DNA of 64,000 nt from Rhodocyclaceae bacterium (GTDB lineage Bacteria > Pseudomonadota > Gammaproteobacteria > Burkholderiales > Rhodocyclaceae): the NCBI GenBank assembly GCA_016718525.1, contig JADKDD010000001.1, positions 1,116,001 through 1,180,000 of the forward strand, read 5' to 3'. Numbering within the stretch: the stretch's first letter is position 1; every line of letters begins with the position of its first letter. The translations under genes and the position numbers were made by a program. The notes under the pieces were generated by a model, which saw only the letters and a program-made list of their open reading frames with translations, did no database searches and was not told the origin of the DNA. Positions 17,616 through 26,715 of the stretch are shown here, piece after piece.

Positions 17616-20586
17616 ATTGCGGTTCGGTAATCGATCCGAAGACCGTCAGATTGCCCTTCACTGTCATTTTCGTCGACTTCAACTCAACGACAAAACGCCC
17701 GTTCAGCGTATTTTCCGCAGCCAACTCGGCACTGCCACTGGCACTCAACAAGTCCGCGGTCAATTTGACCCCGGTAATTTGCGTTTTGCCTTCGCCATAA
17801 GCAAAGCGCCCATTCATTTGCGAGAAGAGCGTCTTGCCACTGTTGCCACCGCCTTGCAAAACCTTTCCTAGATCGACACGACGCAATTGACCCCGTTCGA
17901 TCACAAAGCTGCCATCGCCACGCACCGACTTCCGCAGCGAACTGAGATCAGTGCCTGACATGACAAAGGCGCCATTGCCACTTAGCATGCCGGTATCAAA
18001 CAAGCTTGGCAGCAACGTCGCCAACCCGATTCGACTCGCATTGAATTCGCTACTCAATCGTATTCCATCATCCCAGGTCATTCGCGCAGCACCGGCAAGC
18101 ACGCCGCCGAGGGTGCCGCCTGAAAATTCGCTGACTGTCAGTTGCCTTTCAGACAGCGTCGCGATGGCACGAAAGTCGGTCAGGCTGATACTTTGCGCCT
18201 TATTTACCGATTCTGAACTGAACGACGATGGTGGGGCATAGCCGGCAGAGTCAATTTTTAGGGAAATCGCCTGAGTTCCCCGCTCGAACTCGGCAAGAAA
18301 CTTGCGATCCGTCGCTTGCGCTATCAGTTTCTGCCAACTTCCGTCTGGAACCAACTCTGCTGTCACGTCAAGTACAGGCAGCAGCAGCCGACTTGAGCTC
18401 ACATTGACATTTGTCGCAGTCACCCTGGGAAACGCCACACTTGATTGCTGGGTCTTCCCGAACAGCAGCCATGCCAAGCCTTCTTCATTGACGGTCACAG
18501 TATCCAGCGACAGAGCTGTGATGATTCCCCCGCCAAGCACAGCGGTCGAACTTGTTTGCGCCTTGATACTAGCAGCACGAATTTGTCCGCTGCCGCCAAT
18601 GCTGACTTCTTCGGCCCGCCAGTGCGCCTGTGGAATCAACGCAAAATGCAGGGCCCTAATTTTCACCGGCTGACCAATTTGCGCACTTGCAGCCTGTTCG
18701 AATAGCAGTTTTTGCGCATCAAAGCTAAGAACGTGGATCAATCCTAGTCCACCGACGAGTACCAAAATGATGACAAATGCAATTCGCTTGCCCCAATTTC
18801 CGCGCTTCCCGATTCGTCGCGACGATCGCGCGTCGGCTTCCAATTGCTCCAACTCCTCGCGTTGAATGTGCTCACGTTCCAGTTGAAGCTCCGCCTCACG
18901 TCGTGCCAACTCCTCGGCACGCCATTTGGCTTCCTCGGCATCACGTCGCGCCTTTTCCTCAGCCTCGTGTTGTTCGCGTGCCTGCGCTTCCAGGCGGGCC
19001 TGCGCATCTTTTTCGCTGCGCTGCTTTTCTTCAATGACTGCAAGTGCTGCAGCAGCGGCCAATGCGCGCGCGCGTTCATCTGCCAGCTTTCGCTCATGAA
19101 CCTCAGCCTCTTCCTTTGCCAGCCGTTCAGCTTCAATGCGCCGCGCTTCATCAGCTTCGCGGCGCAACTTTTCCTCTGCCTCACGCTGGGCTCTGGCCTC
19201 ATCCTCGCGTTGCGCCGCACGCTCCGCCTCGGCACGCGCCTCCATTTCTGCGGCAAGTCTGGCTCGCTCAGCAGCTTCTTGCTGCAGCTTTTCTTCCGCA
19301 ACCCGCCGCTGTCGCTCCTGTTCTTCTAACTCAAGCTTCGCGGCTAACGCCAATCGTTGCTGTTCTGCCGCTGCGGCTTGTTCCCGTTCGGCTGCTTCGC
19401 GCAGCGCTCTGGCTTCTGCGGCCGCGCGCTCCTTCTCCTCAGCCTCCAATTTCGCTCTGGCTGCCGCCTCAAGACGCTGCCTTTCCACTTCAGCGCGTAA
19501 TCGCTCCGTTTCAATGCGCAGGCGCTCTACCTCTTCACGGCGAGCGGCCTCGAGTTCTTCCTGTTTAAGTTTCTCTTCAGCTTCGCGACGCTGCTTTTCT
19601 TCAAACGCCTTCTTCGCACGTTGCCCCGCTTCGATGCGGAGGCGCTCTGCCGCCTCGCGCTGTTCCCGTTCTTCATTTTCCCGGCGGACGATTTCTTCTG
19701 CGTCACGACGTGCCTTTTCTTCTGCGTCACGACGCGCCTTTTCTTCAGCCTCCTGGCGCGCCTTTACCGCTAGAGCGTCCGCTGCCTTTTGTTGTGCTTG
19801 TCGTTCGCGCTCGGCTGCGGCGCGTTGCTCTTCCTCGGCTCGCTTCGCGGCGGCACGTCTGGCTTGTTCGTCCGCCTCACGCTGTTTTGCCGCAGCGGCA
19901 GCGAGTTTGGCCTTTTCTTCCGCTTCACGGCGTAGCTGCTCCTGCAATTCACGCTTGGCTAGTTCTTCCGCCGCACGTTTTGCCTTCTCCTCCGCATCCT
20001 TACGCTTGGTTTCAGCAGCAGCCACTTTCGCTGCCTCCTCGGCGTCGCGGCTAGCTTTGGCTTCGGCAGCCGCCCGCTGCTCGGCGGCCTGTTCCAGTTT
20101 TTCCTTGGCCGCAACACGGGCCCTCTCCAATGCCTCTTTTAACGCCTTATCATCAGCTAATGCCTTCGCAGCCTGATCGTCTGCACCTGGCGAAGCCTGC
20201 TTGGTCTCCTTCGGTGAGGGCGTTGGTGCAGTTGGCGCGGTGGCGGGAGGCATTGCGAAAAAATCGAGGTCGCCGGCAGGTTCTTCAGCTTCCGACACAG
20301 GCGGAGATTTGATAGGCGCAGCCTTTTCTGATGACCTCGCAGGTTGAGCAGGTGGAGTCCGTGGTGCATCGCTGGACTCAAGTTCGTGGATATATCCTTC
20401 TTCGACCAAGCTAGAAATGCAAGGCTCCAAGGCATCTTGATCGTCGTCGTCAAGCTGTTCTCGCAGTTCGTCAAGCGAGGCCTTGCCGTTGACCAGTTTG
20501 AGCAGCTCCCGCAGTTCGCTGGACAGATTTTTGGTCTTCCCCGAAGCCTCGCGCATGCCCTTGGCGGTTTTGGAATAAATGGTCAT
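17605..20586 (-). CDS. Large coiled-coil protein with AsmA-like C-terminus
   Basis: The 993-residue protein has four visible parts. Residues 1-70 form a small helical, winged-helix-like domain (KNLSSELRELLKLVNGKASL). Residues about 140-580 are a long Ala/Glu/Lys/Arg coiled coil with repeats of the REAEEKARRDAEE kind. A membrane segment lies near 600-622 (IAFVIILVLVGGLGLIHVL). A beta-rich C-terminus follows (SAQIGQPVKIRALHFALIPQ; FSQMNGRFAYGEGKTQITGV) resembling AsmA-family domains, which in other proteins sit in the periplasm and are linked to lipid transport. The topology is therefore probably a cytoplasmic rod with a periplasmic AsmA part. I know no named family with this whole layout. It stands alone with 256 bases upstream. 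Confidence 0.82.
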   Translation of the reverse strand: MTIYSKTAKGMREASGKTKNLSSELRELLKLVNGKASLDELREQLDDDDQDALEPCISSLVEEGYIHELESSDAPRTPPAQPARSSEKAAPIKSPPVSEAEEPAGDLDFFAMPPATAPTAPTPSPKETKQASPGADDQAAKALADDKALKEALERARVAAKEKLEQAAEQRAAAEAKASRDAEEAAKVAAAETKRKDAEEKAKRAAEELAKRELQEQLRREAEEKAKLAAAAAKQREADEQARRAAAKRAEEEQRAAAERERQAQQKAADALAVKARQEAEEKARRDAEEKARRDAEEIVRRENEEREQREAAERLRIEAGQRAKKAFEEKQRREAEEKLKQEELEAARREEVERLRIETERLRAEVERQRLEAAARAKLEAEEKERAAAEARALREAAEREQAAAAEQQRLALAAKLELEEQERQRRVAEEKLQQEAAERARLAAEMEARAEAERAAQREDEARAQREAEEKLRREADEARRIEAERLAKEEAEVHERKLADERARALAAAAALAVIEEKQRSEKDAQARLEAQAREQHEAEEKARRDAEEAKWRAEELARREAELQLEREHIQREELEQLEADARSSRRIGKRGNWGKRIAFVIILVLVGGLGLIHVLSFDAQKLLFEQAASAQIGQPVKIRALHFALIPQAHWRAEEVSIGGSGQIRAASIKAQTSSTAVLGGGIITALSLDTVTVNEEGLAWLLFGKTQQSSVAFPRVTATNVNVSSSRLLLPVLDVTAELVPDGSWQKLIAQATDRKFLAEFERGTQAISLKIDSAGYAPPSSFSSESVNKAQSISLTDFRAIATLSERQLTVSEFSGGTLGGVLAGAARMTWDDGIRLSSEFNASRIGLATLLPSLFDTGMLSGNGAFVMSGTDLSSLRKSVRGDGSFVIERGQLRRVDLGKVLQGGGNSGKTLFSQMNGRFAYGEGKTQITGVKLTADLLSASGSAELAAENTLNGRFVVELKSTKMTVKGNLTVFGSITEPQFSH

Positions 20587-20842
20587 TTCTTTATCATGCC
20601 GAGAATATTTGTAAGCCGTAAACCGATGCTCTTCGCAATCTTTACAAGATAGAAGATAACCATACCAGAAAATAATGAACAGACGTTATCGTGCAACGAC
20701 ATTGTCAGATTTCACTCGTAAATATTAGCGATCGTTATTAGTGTTTTTACATCCACGGCAGACGATAATATGCTAGACAAGGTTGTGGTGATCACTGCGG
20801 TGTGACCGTCCGCTGCCGACCTTCCTCATTGGAGCAGGATGC

Positions 20843-22102
20843 ATGAAGCGCGTTGATGATTTCCGTCTGAAATTTGGCCATAAGGAATTCGTGCCAATCA
20901 TGGTTGGCGGTATGGGTGTCGATATTTCAACCGCCGAGTTGGCCTTGGTAGCCGCGAAGCTTGGCGGCATCGGGCATATCTCGGATGCGATGGTACCGGT
21001 GGTTTCTGACAACCGCTTTGACACCAAATTTGTCAAAGACAAGATGCGCGAGTTCAAATACAACGTTGCCAATACCGACAAATCAATGGTGAAGTTCAAC
21101 CTTGATGTGCTGGCGGATGCTACGGCACGTCACGTCGGCGCGACGATGAGCGCCAAACGGGGAGATGGTCTGATCTTCATCAACTGCATGGAAAAGCTGA
21201 CGATGAACGGACCCAAGGAAACCCTGCGCGTCCGCATGCGCTCAGCGATGGATGCAGGTATAGACGGAATTACCCTGGCGGCCGGCTTACACCTCGGGAC
21301 TTTTGCGCTGATCGAGGATCATCCCAGGTTTCACGACGTCAAACTGGGCATCATTGTTTCATCACTGCGCGCCCTGCAGCTGTTTCTGAAAAAGAGCGCG
21401 CGAACCGGCCGGCTGCCTGACTACATCACGATTGAAGGCCCGCTCGCCGGTGGTCATCTTGGTTTTGGCATGGATTGGGCGGAATATGATCTGATGACCA
21501 TTTTTAAGGAAATTCGTGACTGGATGGTCACCGAAAACCTGAATATTCCACTGATCCCGGCAGGCGGCGTTTTTACTGGTTCCGATGCAGTGGCATTCCT
21601 GGAGGCTGGTGCTTCGGCACTTCAGGTTGCGACCCGCTTTACCGTGACCAAAGAGTGCGGCCTACCGGAGAAAGTACGGCAAGAGTATTTCTGGACGTCT
21701 GAAGACAATATCGAGGTCAATCAGATCTCACCTACCGGCTATCCGATGCGGATGCTTAAAAATAGTCCGGCAATCGGCGATGGTATCCGGCCCAATTGCG
21801 AGGCGTTCGGTTACCTGCTGGACGCCAAGGGTAACTGCCAATACATCGACGCTTACAACGCCGAAGTCGCACTCCATCCCGAAGCCAAAAAAATCCGCGT
21901 CATGGCCAAGACCTGCCTATGCACCCAAATGCGCAATTTTGACTGCTGGACCTGCGGCCATAACGCCTATCGCCTTAAGGACACCTCCCACAGACGGCCG
22001 GATGGCACTTATCAACTACTTACTGCAGAACACGTATTCAAGGATTATCAATTCAGCACTGACGGACAAGTCAGTTTGCCTGCATTGGAACCAGCGCCGT
22101 AA
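20843..22102 (+). CDS. Nitronate monooxygenase-like FMN protein with C-terminal cysteine cluster
   Basis: The 419 residues show the NMO/FabK-type TIM barrel: VPIMVGGMGVDISTAEL at the start, DYITIEGPLAGGHLGFG in the middle, then IPLIPAGGVFTGSDAVAFLE and GASALQVATRF, which hold the flavin phosphate. Class members oxidise nitronates or reduce enoyl-ACP. An additional C-terminal region contains KTCLCTQMRNFDCWTCGHNAYR, a four-cysteine cluster that could bind metal or an Fe-S centre. The start has GGAGCAGGATGC upstream. It converges on cysM across a 39-base gap that is filled by a repeat copy. Confidence 0.87.
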   Translation: MKRVDDFRLKFGHKEFVPIMVGGMGVDISTAELALVAAKLGGIGHISDAMVPVVSDNRFDTKFVKDKMREFKYNVANTDKSMVKFNLDVLADATARHVGATMSAKRGDGLIFINCMEKLTMNGPKETLRVRMRSAMDAGIDGITLAAGLHLGTFALIEDHPRFHDVKLGIIVSSLRALQLFLKKSARTGRLPDYITIEGPLAGGHLGFGMDWAEYDLMTIFKEIRDWMVTENLNIPLIPAGGVFTGSDAVAFLEAGASALQVATRFTVTKECGLPEKVRQEYFWTSEDNIEVNQISPTGYPMRMLKNSPAIGDGIRPNCEAFGYLLDAKGNCQYIDAYNAEVALHPEAKKIRVMAKTCLCTQMRNFDCWTCGHNAYRLKDTSHRRPDGTYQLLTAEHVFKDYQFSTDGQVSLPALEPAP

Positions 22103-22111
22103 TCGCCGTCG

Positions 22112-22139
22112 ACGCCGTCCCCTGAGCACCAACTGACGA
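22112..22139 (+). repeat. Dispersed repeat copy 4 (convergent intergenic gap)
   Basis: Reads ACGCCGTC, CCC, then TGAGCACCAACTGACGA. The 11-mer core is exact, with the first two core bases changed. It fills nearly the entire 39-base gap between the stops of the NMO gene and cysM. Confidence 0.85.
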
Positions 22140-22141
22140 CA

Positions 22142-23044
22142 TCAGGCGGGAAAGACTCCAGTTGTCAGATAGCGATCACCACGATCGCAAATGATGCTGA
22201 CGATGACGGCATTCTCGACTTGCTCGGCGATGCGTAGCGCCACACAAACACCACCTCCCGACGAAATTCCGGCGAATATGCCCTCCTCCTTCGCCAGTCG
22301 CCGCGTCATTTCTTCGGCTTCGGCTTGACCGACATACTCAATTTGATCAACCCGCGAGCCGTCATAGATTTTCGGCAAGTAGGCTTCGGCCCACTTGCGA
22401 ATGCCGGGGATTTGAGAGCCTTCCTCCGGTTGACAACCGATGATGCGAATCGCCGGATTCACTTCCTTGAAATAGCGCGAACAACCCATGATGGTGCCAG
22501 TGGTGCCCATGCTGGAGACAAAATGGGTGATTCCACCCTGCGTATCGCGCCAGATTTCCGGCCCGGTGCCTTCGTAATGAGCGAGCGGATTGTCTGGATT
22601 GCCGAATTGATCGAGCATCACGCCCTTTCCCGCAGCGGTCATTTGCACCGCCAAATCGCGCGCTGCTTCCATCCCGCCGGCCTTTGGCGTCAAGATCAAT
22701 TCCGCACCGAAGGCCTTCATGGTTTGGCAGCGCTCCAGGCTTTGGTTTTCCGGCATGATCAAAATCATCCGCAAGCCTCGCATCGCGGCAGCCATTGCCA
22801 GCGCTATTCCGGTGTTGCCAGAGGTTGCTTCTATCAAGGTATCGCCGGGTTTTATCTGTCCGCGTTCCTCTGCCCTGCGTACCATTGACAGAGCTGGTCG
22901 ATCCTTAACTGAACCCGCCGGATTATTGCCTTCGAGCTTCCCCAAAATGACGTTGTTACGGCGTGAATTTTCCGCGCCCGGGATGCGCTGCAGGCGAACT
23001 AATGGGGTATTGCCAACGAAACTTTCCAGCGATGGATAGTTCAT
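22142..23044 (-). CDS. cysM: Cysteine synthase B (O-acetylserine sulfhydrylase)
   Basis: This PLP-dependent beta-replacement enzyme makes cysteine (or sulfocysteine) from O-acetylserine. The 300 residues contain the PLP-lysine motif NNPAGSVKDRPA, the phosphate-binding GNTGIALAMAAAMRG and the C-terminal GISSGGGVCVALRIA. The start MNYPSLESFVGNTPLV was chosen because its ATG overlaps the hldD stop in ATGA and because family homology begins there; the frame runs four codons further. The pair hldD-cysM is a common betaproteobacterial arrangement. Confidence 0.93.
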   Translation of the reverse strand: MNYPSLESFVGNTPLVRLQRIPGAENSRRNNVILGKLEGNNPAGSVKDRPALSMVRRAEERGQIKPGDTLIEATSGNTGIALAMAAAMRGLRMILIMPENQSLERCQTMKAFGAELILTPKAGGMEAARDLAVQMTAAGKGVMLDQFGNPDNPLAHYEGTGPEIWRDTQGGITHFVSSMGTTGTIMGCSRYFKEVNPAIRIIGCQPEEGSQIPGIRKWAEAYLPKIYDGSRVDQIEYVGQAEAEEMTRRLAKEEGIFAGISSGGGVCVALRIAEQVENAVIVSIICDRGDRYLTTGVFPA

Positions 23045-24042
23045 CGCGCGAGCCATTTCACATACGAAGTCACACCTTGCTCGACAGTAGCAAATTCTTC
23101 TTCGTAGCCAGCAGCACGCAGCTTCATCAAATCTGCTTGCGTATAACTTTGGTACTTACCCTTGAGCGCATCAGGAAAGGGCATGTATTCGATCGATCCC
23201 GCCGCAATCAAACCGGCCAGTGACAGCGGTGATTTTCCGTCGAGCTCGCGGCATGCATTGACTGTCGCTACGGCCAAATCGTTAAAACTTTGTGCGCGCC
23301 CTGTTCCTAAATTGAAAATGCCGGATTTACCGCTCTCGAGGAAGGCTAAATTGGTTTTGACGACATCATCCACAAACACGAAATCGCGGCATTGCTCACC
23401 ATCGGCATAGCCGTCGGCGCCGGCGAACAAGCGCACTTTTCCGTCTTGCCGGTATTGATTGAAGTGGTGAAAAGCCACCGATGCCATGCGGCCCTTATGT
23501 TGCTCGCGCGGACCATAGACATTGAAGTAACGAAAACCGACGACCTGCGGGTGATCTCCCGATTCATCAAGCACTCGCCGGCGCACTATTTGATCGAAGA
23601 GAAACTTGGAGTAGCCGTAGATATTCAGCGGCGCCTCAAACTCGCGTTCTTCGCGAAACACCTTGCCACCGCCATAAACCGATGCCGAGGATGCGTACAA
23701 GAACGCCACATCCTGGTCAAGACAGTAGTCGAGCAATTCCATCGAGTAGCGGTAGTTGTTGGCCATCATATAGTGGCCGTCGGTTTCCATGGTGTCAGAG
23801 CAGGCACCCTCATGAAATATCGCGGCCAATGCTCCGTCCAGCTGGCCATCCTGCAGCACTGATAAGAAGTCCTGTTTGTCAATGTAGTCTGCGATTTCAC
23901 AGTCCGTCAAATTACGAAACTTGTCGGGCTTGGTCAGGTTATCGACGGCGATGATGTTGTCGACGCCTCGTTCATTCAGCGCCTTGACAATATTGGAGCC
24001 GACGAACCCGCATGCACCTGTAACGACGTAATACGCTGACAT
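23041..24042 (-). CDS. hldD: ADP-L-glycero-D-manno-heptose 6-epimerase
   Basis: HldD (RfaD) converts ADP-D-glycero- to ADP-L-glycero-manno-heptose for the lipopolysaccharide inner core. The 333-residue SDR-type protein has the NADP-binding VTGACGFVGSNIVKALNERG, the catalytic YGYSKFLFDQIVRR with Tyr-x3-Lys, RYFNVYGPREQHKGRMASV, and the DFVFVDDVVKTNLAF segment, all typical of HldD. Its stop overlaps the cysM start, and the FtsX-like permease gene lies 76 bases upstream on the same strand. Confidence 0.95.
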   Translation of the reverse strand: MSAYYVVTGACGFVGSNIVKALNERGVDNIIAVDNLTKPDKFRNLTDCEIADYIDKQDFLSVLQDGQLDGALAAIFHEGACSDTMETDGHYMMANNYRYSMELLDYCLDQDVAFLYASSASVYGGGKVFREEREFEAPLNIYGYSKFLFDQIVRRRVLDESGDHPQVVGFRYFNVYGPREQHKGRMASVAFHHFNQYRQDGKVRLFAGADGYADGEQCRDFVFVDDVVKTNLAFLESGKSGIFNLGTGRAQSFNDLAVATVNACRELDGKSPLSLAGLIAAGSIEYMPFPDALKGKYQSYTQADLMKLRAAGYEEEFATVEQGVTSYVKWLAR

Positions 24043-24118
24043 GATTAGCTACCCGAATAATTTGCGCTAAGCGCGATTCTAAAGCGGCAAGTCACACGGC
24101 CGACAACCATCGCGAGAA

Positions 24119-26617
24119 TCAACTCGCTGCACGTAAGGTCGGCAGCGCCGGCTGCCGCAAGATTCCCGCCGCTCCCAACCAACCGGCAATGCTCACCAGC
24201 ACTATCCCGACCACCATACCAATTACCCACAAGCTTGGGTTTGGCAGGTAATCGAGGCGGAAAACGAAGCGCGCCAGCCCCCAACCGATCAAACTGGCGC
24301 CAATTCCAGCCAGCAATCCCGCCAATGCCCCCAACGCTGCGAACTCCGCAAACAATGCGCGATTAAGCTGGCGCTGTTGCGCTCCCAATGCACGCAAAAC
24401 CGCCAACTCGTGGCGCCGCTCATCCCCGCTGGCCTGTAGTGCCGCATAGAGCACGGCAATTCCAGCGAGAACCGCAAAACCAAACACCAATTGGACGGCT
24501 TGCGAAATTTGATTCAAGGTTGATTGGACTTGCTCAACCAAGGCAGCCACATCAATCAAGGTCAAATTGGGGAACGCCCGTACCAAATCCACGGCGAATC
24601 CGCGCTTTTCGTACGGAAGATAGAAACTGGTGATGTAGCTAGCGGGAAACTTTTCCAATTCTCCGTCTGCTGCAAGCACAAAAAAATTCACCCGCATCGA
24701 GTCCCAATCGAGCTTGCGCAAGCTGGTAACGACTCCTTCGAATCTTTGCCCGGCGATGTCATAGGCAAGTTTGTCGTCGAGTTTCAGGTCAAGCGTATCT
24801 GCCAGACCCTGTTCGACAGAAAGTTCGGTGCCGAGTTTTTCACCATGAAAAATACCGCCGGTTACCGTATTTCCACGTGGCAATTGGTTGCTCCATGACA
24901 GATTGAACTCACGATCAACCAAGCGTTGAGCACGATCGTCGGTAAATGACTCCGGCCCGATGGCCTTGCCATTGACGGCGACCAGGCGCCCGCGGACCAT
25001 TGGTTCGAGCAAAGGCACCACCAAGCCATTTGCACTGAAAAGCTCTTTGATCGGTATTCGCTGGTCCGGTTGAATATTGATCACGAAGCGATTCGGTCCG
25101 TCGACAGGAGATTTCTTGCGCCAATTGTCGAGTAAGTCGCCACGTGCCACCGTCAGCAATAGCAGCGCCGTCAAGCCTAACCCCAACGCGGCGCATTGAA
25201 TCAAGGTCGCACGGTGATGACGGCGTAAATTGGCCAGACCATGTCGCCATCCATAACCGCCACCGGCGGGCCGCAGCCACCCCACCGCAATCAATAATCC
25301 CTGCGCAGCGAGCGCATAACTTCCCAATGCCAGCGCAAATCCGCAGATCACGACCAGACCGAGGCGCCATTCACCGGCGATCCAAATCATCAATCCCGAC
25401 AAAGCCGTTGCGCCGACCAGATAAGGGAAAAACGACGACGCTGTGGCGTCGTCCCATTCACGGCGTAAAACGCGGATCGTCGGCACCGACTTCAAGCGCA
25501 GCAAGGGTGGCAAGGCAAAACCGGCAACCAGGACAATGCCAACCAGTAAGCCGTGCAGCCACGGCAACATTGACGGCGCGGGCAAATTCGGAAACAGCAA
25601 GCCGGCGAGCATGGAAATCATCAACTCCTGTACGGCGTAGCCCAAGGCACCACCGGTCAACGTCGCCAGCAATCCAAACAACATGAACTCACCGCCGTGA
25701 ATTGCCAGCAACTGGGCCTCGCTGGCACCCATACAGCGCATCACCGCACAGCCGTCCAAATGTCGCCGCAAATAGCGCTCTGCTGCCAGGGCGACGGCGA
25801 CACCCGCCAAAACCACGGCCAAAAGCGCGGCCAGCCGCAGAAAGCGCTGTGCCCGCTCGATCATTGAACGTACTTCCGGACGCGCATTGTCCAAACTCTC
25901 CAACTTCTCGCCACGCCCGAGTTGTTCCTTGGCCCAGTTCTCGAATGCCATCACGTCCGCCCGTTGGCCCGCAATGTGCAGGCGATAAACCACCCGGCTG
26001 CCTGGCTGTATCAGCTGCGTCTGCTCAAGGTCCGCCAGATTGATCAACAACCTCGGCGCCAATGCAAAAACGTTCATGCCGCGGTCCGGCTCCAAAGTCA
26101 GCACTGGCCCGGTGGTAGGTTGCAATTGCCCCAGATTGAGGGGTGTTCCGGGTTTCAGGTTGAGTGCCGATGCCAAACGCTCATCCGGCCACCCTTCGCC
26201 ACGTTTGGGAACACCTTTCACCACTGCATCCGGTCGATTGAGCTGGGGAGCAACCCGTAAATTGCCGCGCAACGGATAACCCTCGGACACCGCTTTGATA
26301 TCGGCCAGCTGCGCCACACCACCTTGCATCACCATACTCGGGAAACTAACGCTATCTGCCACCTGCAGCCCGCGCGAAATTGCTTCGGTGCGGAACTTGG
26401 GTGCCCACGGATGATCGGCGGTGAGTAGCACATCCCCCCCAAGCAAGCGATTCGATTCAAGCTTCAACGCCTGCTCTACCCGGTCGGTCAGAAAGCCGAC
26501 GCTGGTCAGCGATGCGACCGCCAAAACCAGAGCGAGCCCAAGGACGGTGAGCTCGCCGGCACGCCAGTCGCGGCGCAACATGCGCAAGGTCAAGCGGAAG
26601 GTAGATGCAATGTTCAT
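24119..26617 (-). CDS. FtsX-like ABC transporter permease (YbbP type)
   Basis: The 832-residue inner-membrane protein has the duplicated FtsX/MacB permease plan. There is an N-terminal membrane helix and periplasmic domain, then clusters such as LAALLAVVLAGVAVALAAERYLR-type helices, and a second set ending FAVLAGIAVLYAALQASGDE and GIGASLIGWGLARFVF. In related YbbAP systems a separate ATPase powers the permease; no ATPase gene is adjacent here. The start is the ATG giving MNIASTFRL, preferred over a TTG one codon upstream. The hldD-cysM pair follows after 76 bases. Confidence 0.88.
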   Translation of the reverse strand: MNIASTFRLTLRMLRRDWRAGELTVLGLALVLAVASLTSVGFLTDRVEQALKLESNRLLGGDVLLTADHPWAPKFRTEAISRGLQVADSVSFPSMVMQGGVAQLADIKAVSEGYPLRGNLRVAPQLNRPDAVVKGVPKRGEGWPDERLASALNLKPGTPLNLGQLQPTTGPVLTLEPDRGMNVFALAPRLLINLADLEQTQLIQPGSRVVYRLHIAGQRADVMAFENWAKEQLGRGEKLESLDNARPEVRSMIERAQRFLRLAALLAVVLAGVAVALAAERYLRRHLDGCAVMRCMGASEAQLLAIHGGEFMLFGLLATLTGGALGYAVQELMISMLAGLLFPNLPAPSMLPWLHGLLVGIVLVAGFALPPLLRLKSVPTIRVLRREWDDATASSFFPYLVGATALSGLMIWIAGEWRLGLVVICGFALALGSYALAAQGLLIAVGWLRPAGGGYGWRHGLANLRRHHRATLIQCAALGLGLTALLLLTVARGDLLDNWRKKSPVDGPNRFVINIQPDQRIPIKELFSANGLVVPLLEPMVRGRLVAVNGKAIGPESFTDDRAQRLVDREFNLSWSNQLPRGNTVTGGIFHGEKLGTELSVEQGLADTLDLKLDDKLAYDIAGQRFEGVVTSLRKLDWDSMRVNFFVLAADGELEKFPASYITSFYLPYEKRGFAVDLVRAFPNLTLIDVAALVEQVQSTLNQISQAVQLVFGFAVLAGIAVLYAALQASGDERRHELAVLRALGAQQRQLNRALFAEFAALGALAGLLAGIGASLIGWGLARFVFRLDYLPNPSLWVIGMVVGIVLVSIAGWLGAAGILRQPALPTLRAAS

Positions 26618-26665
26618 CAACTAATCCAAAAAGAAATCGCAATCGGGAACGTCAGGGAGTTTACA

Positions 26666-26693
26666 CAGTCAGTTGGTGCTGGAGATGGAATGG
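26666..26693 (-). repeat. Dispersed repeat copy 5 (intergenic)
   Basis: On the minus strand the core reads CCAGCACCAACTGACTG, but the 5' box is largely lost. It lies between the M19 dipeptidase stop and the permease start, both on the minus strand. Confidence 0.8.
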
Positions 26694-26715
26694 CCGGTTG
26701 ATCAGCCAGGCACCG

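Noticed and set aside
19136..20176. 346-residue Ser/Ala/Arg-rich open frame on the plus strand
   Set aside because: It is the antisense of the Ala/Glu/Lys/Arg coiled-coil repeats; such biased codons leave long open frames on the other strand. No homology or ribosome binding site was seen.
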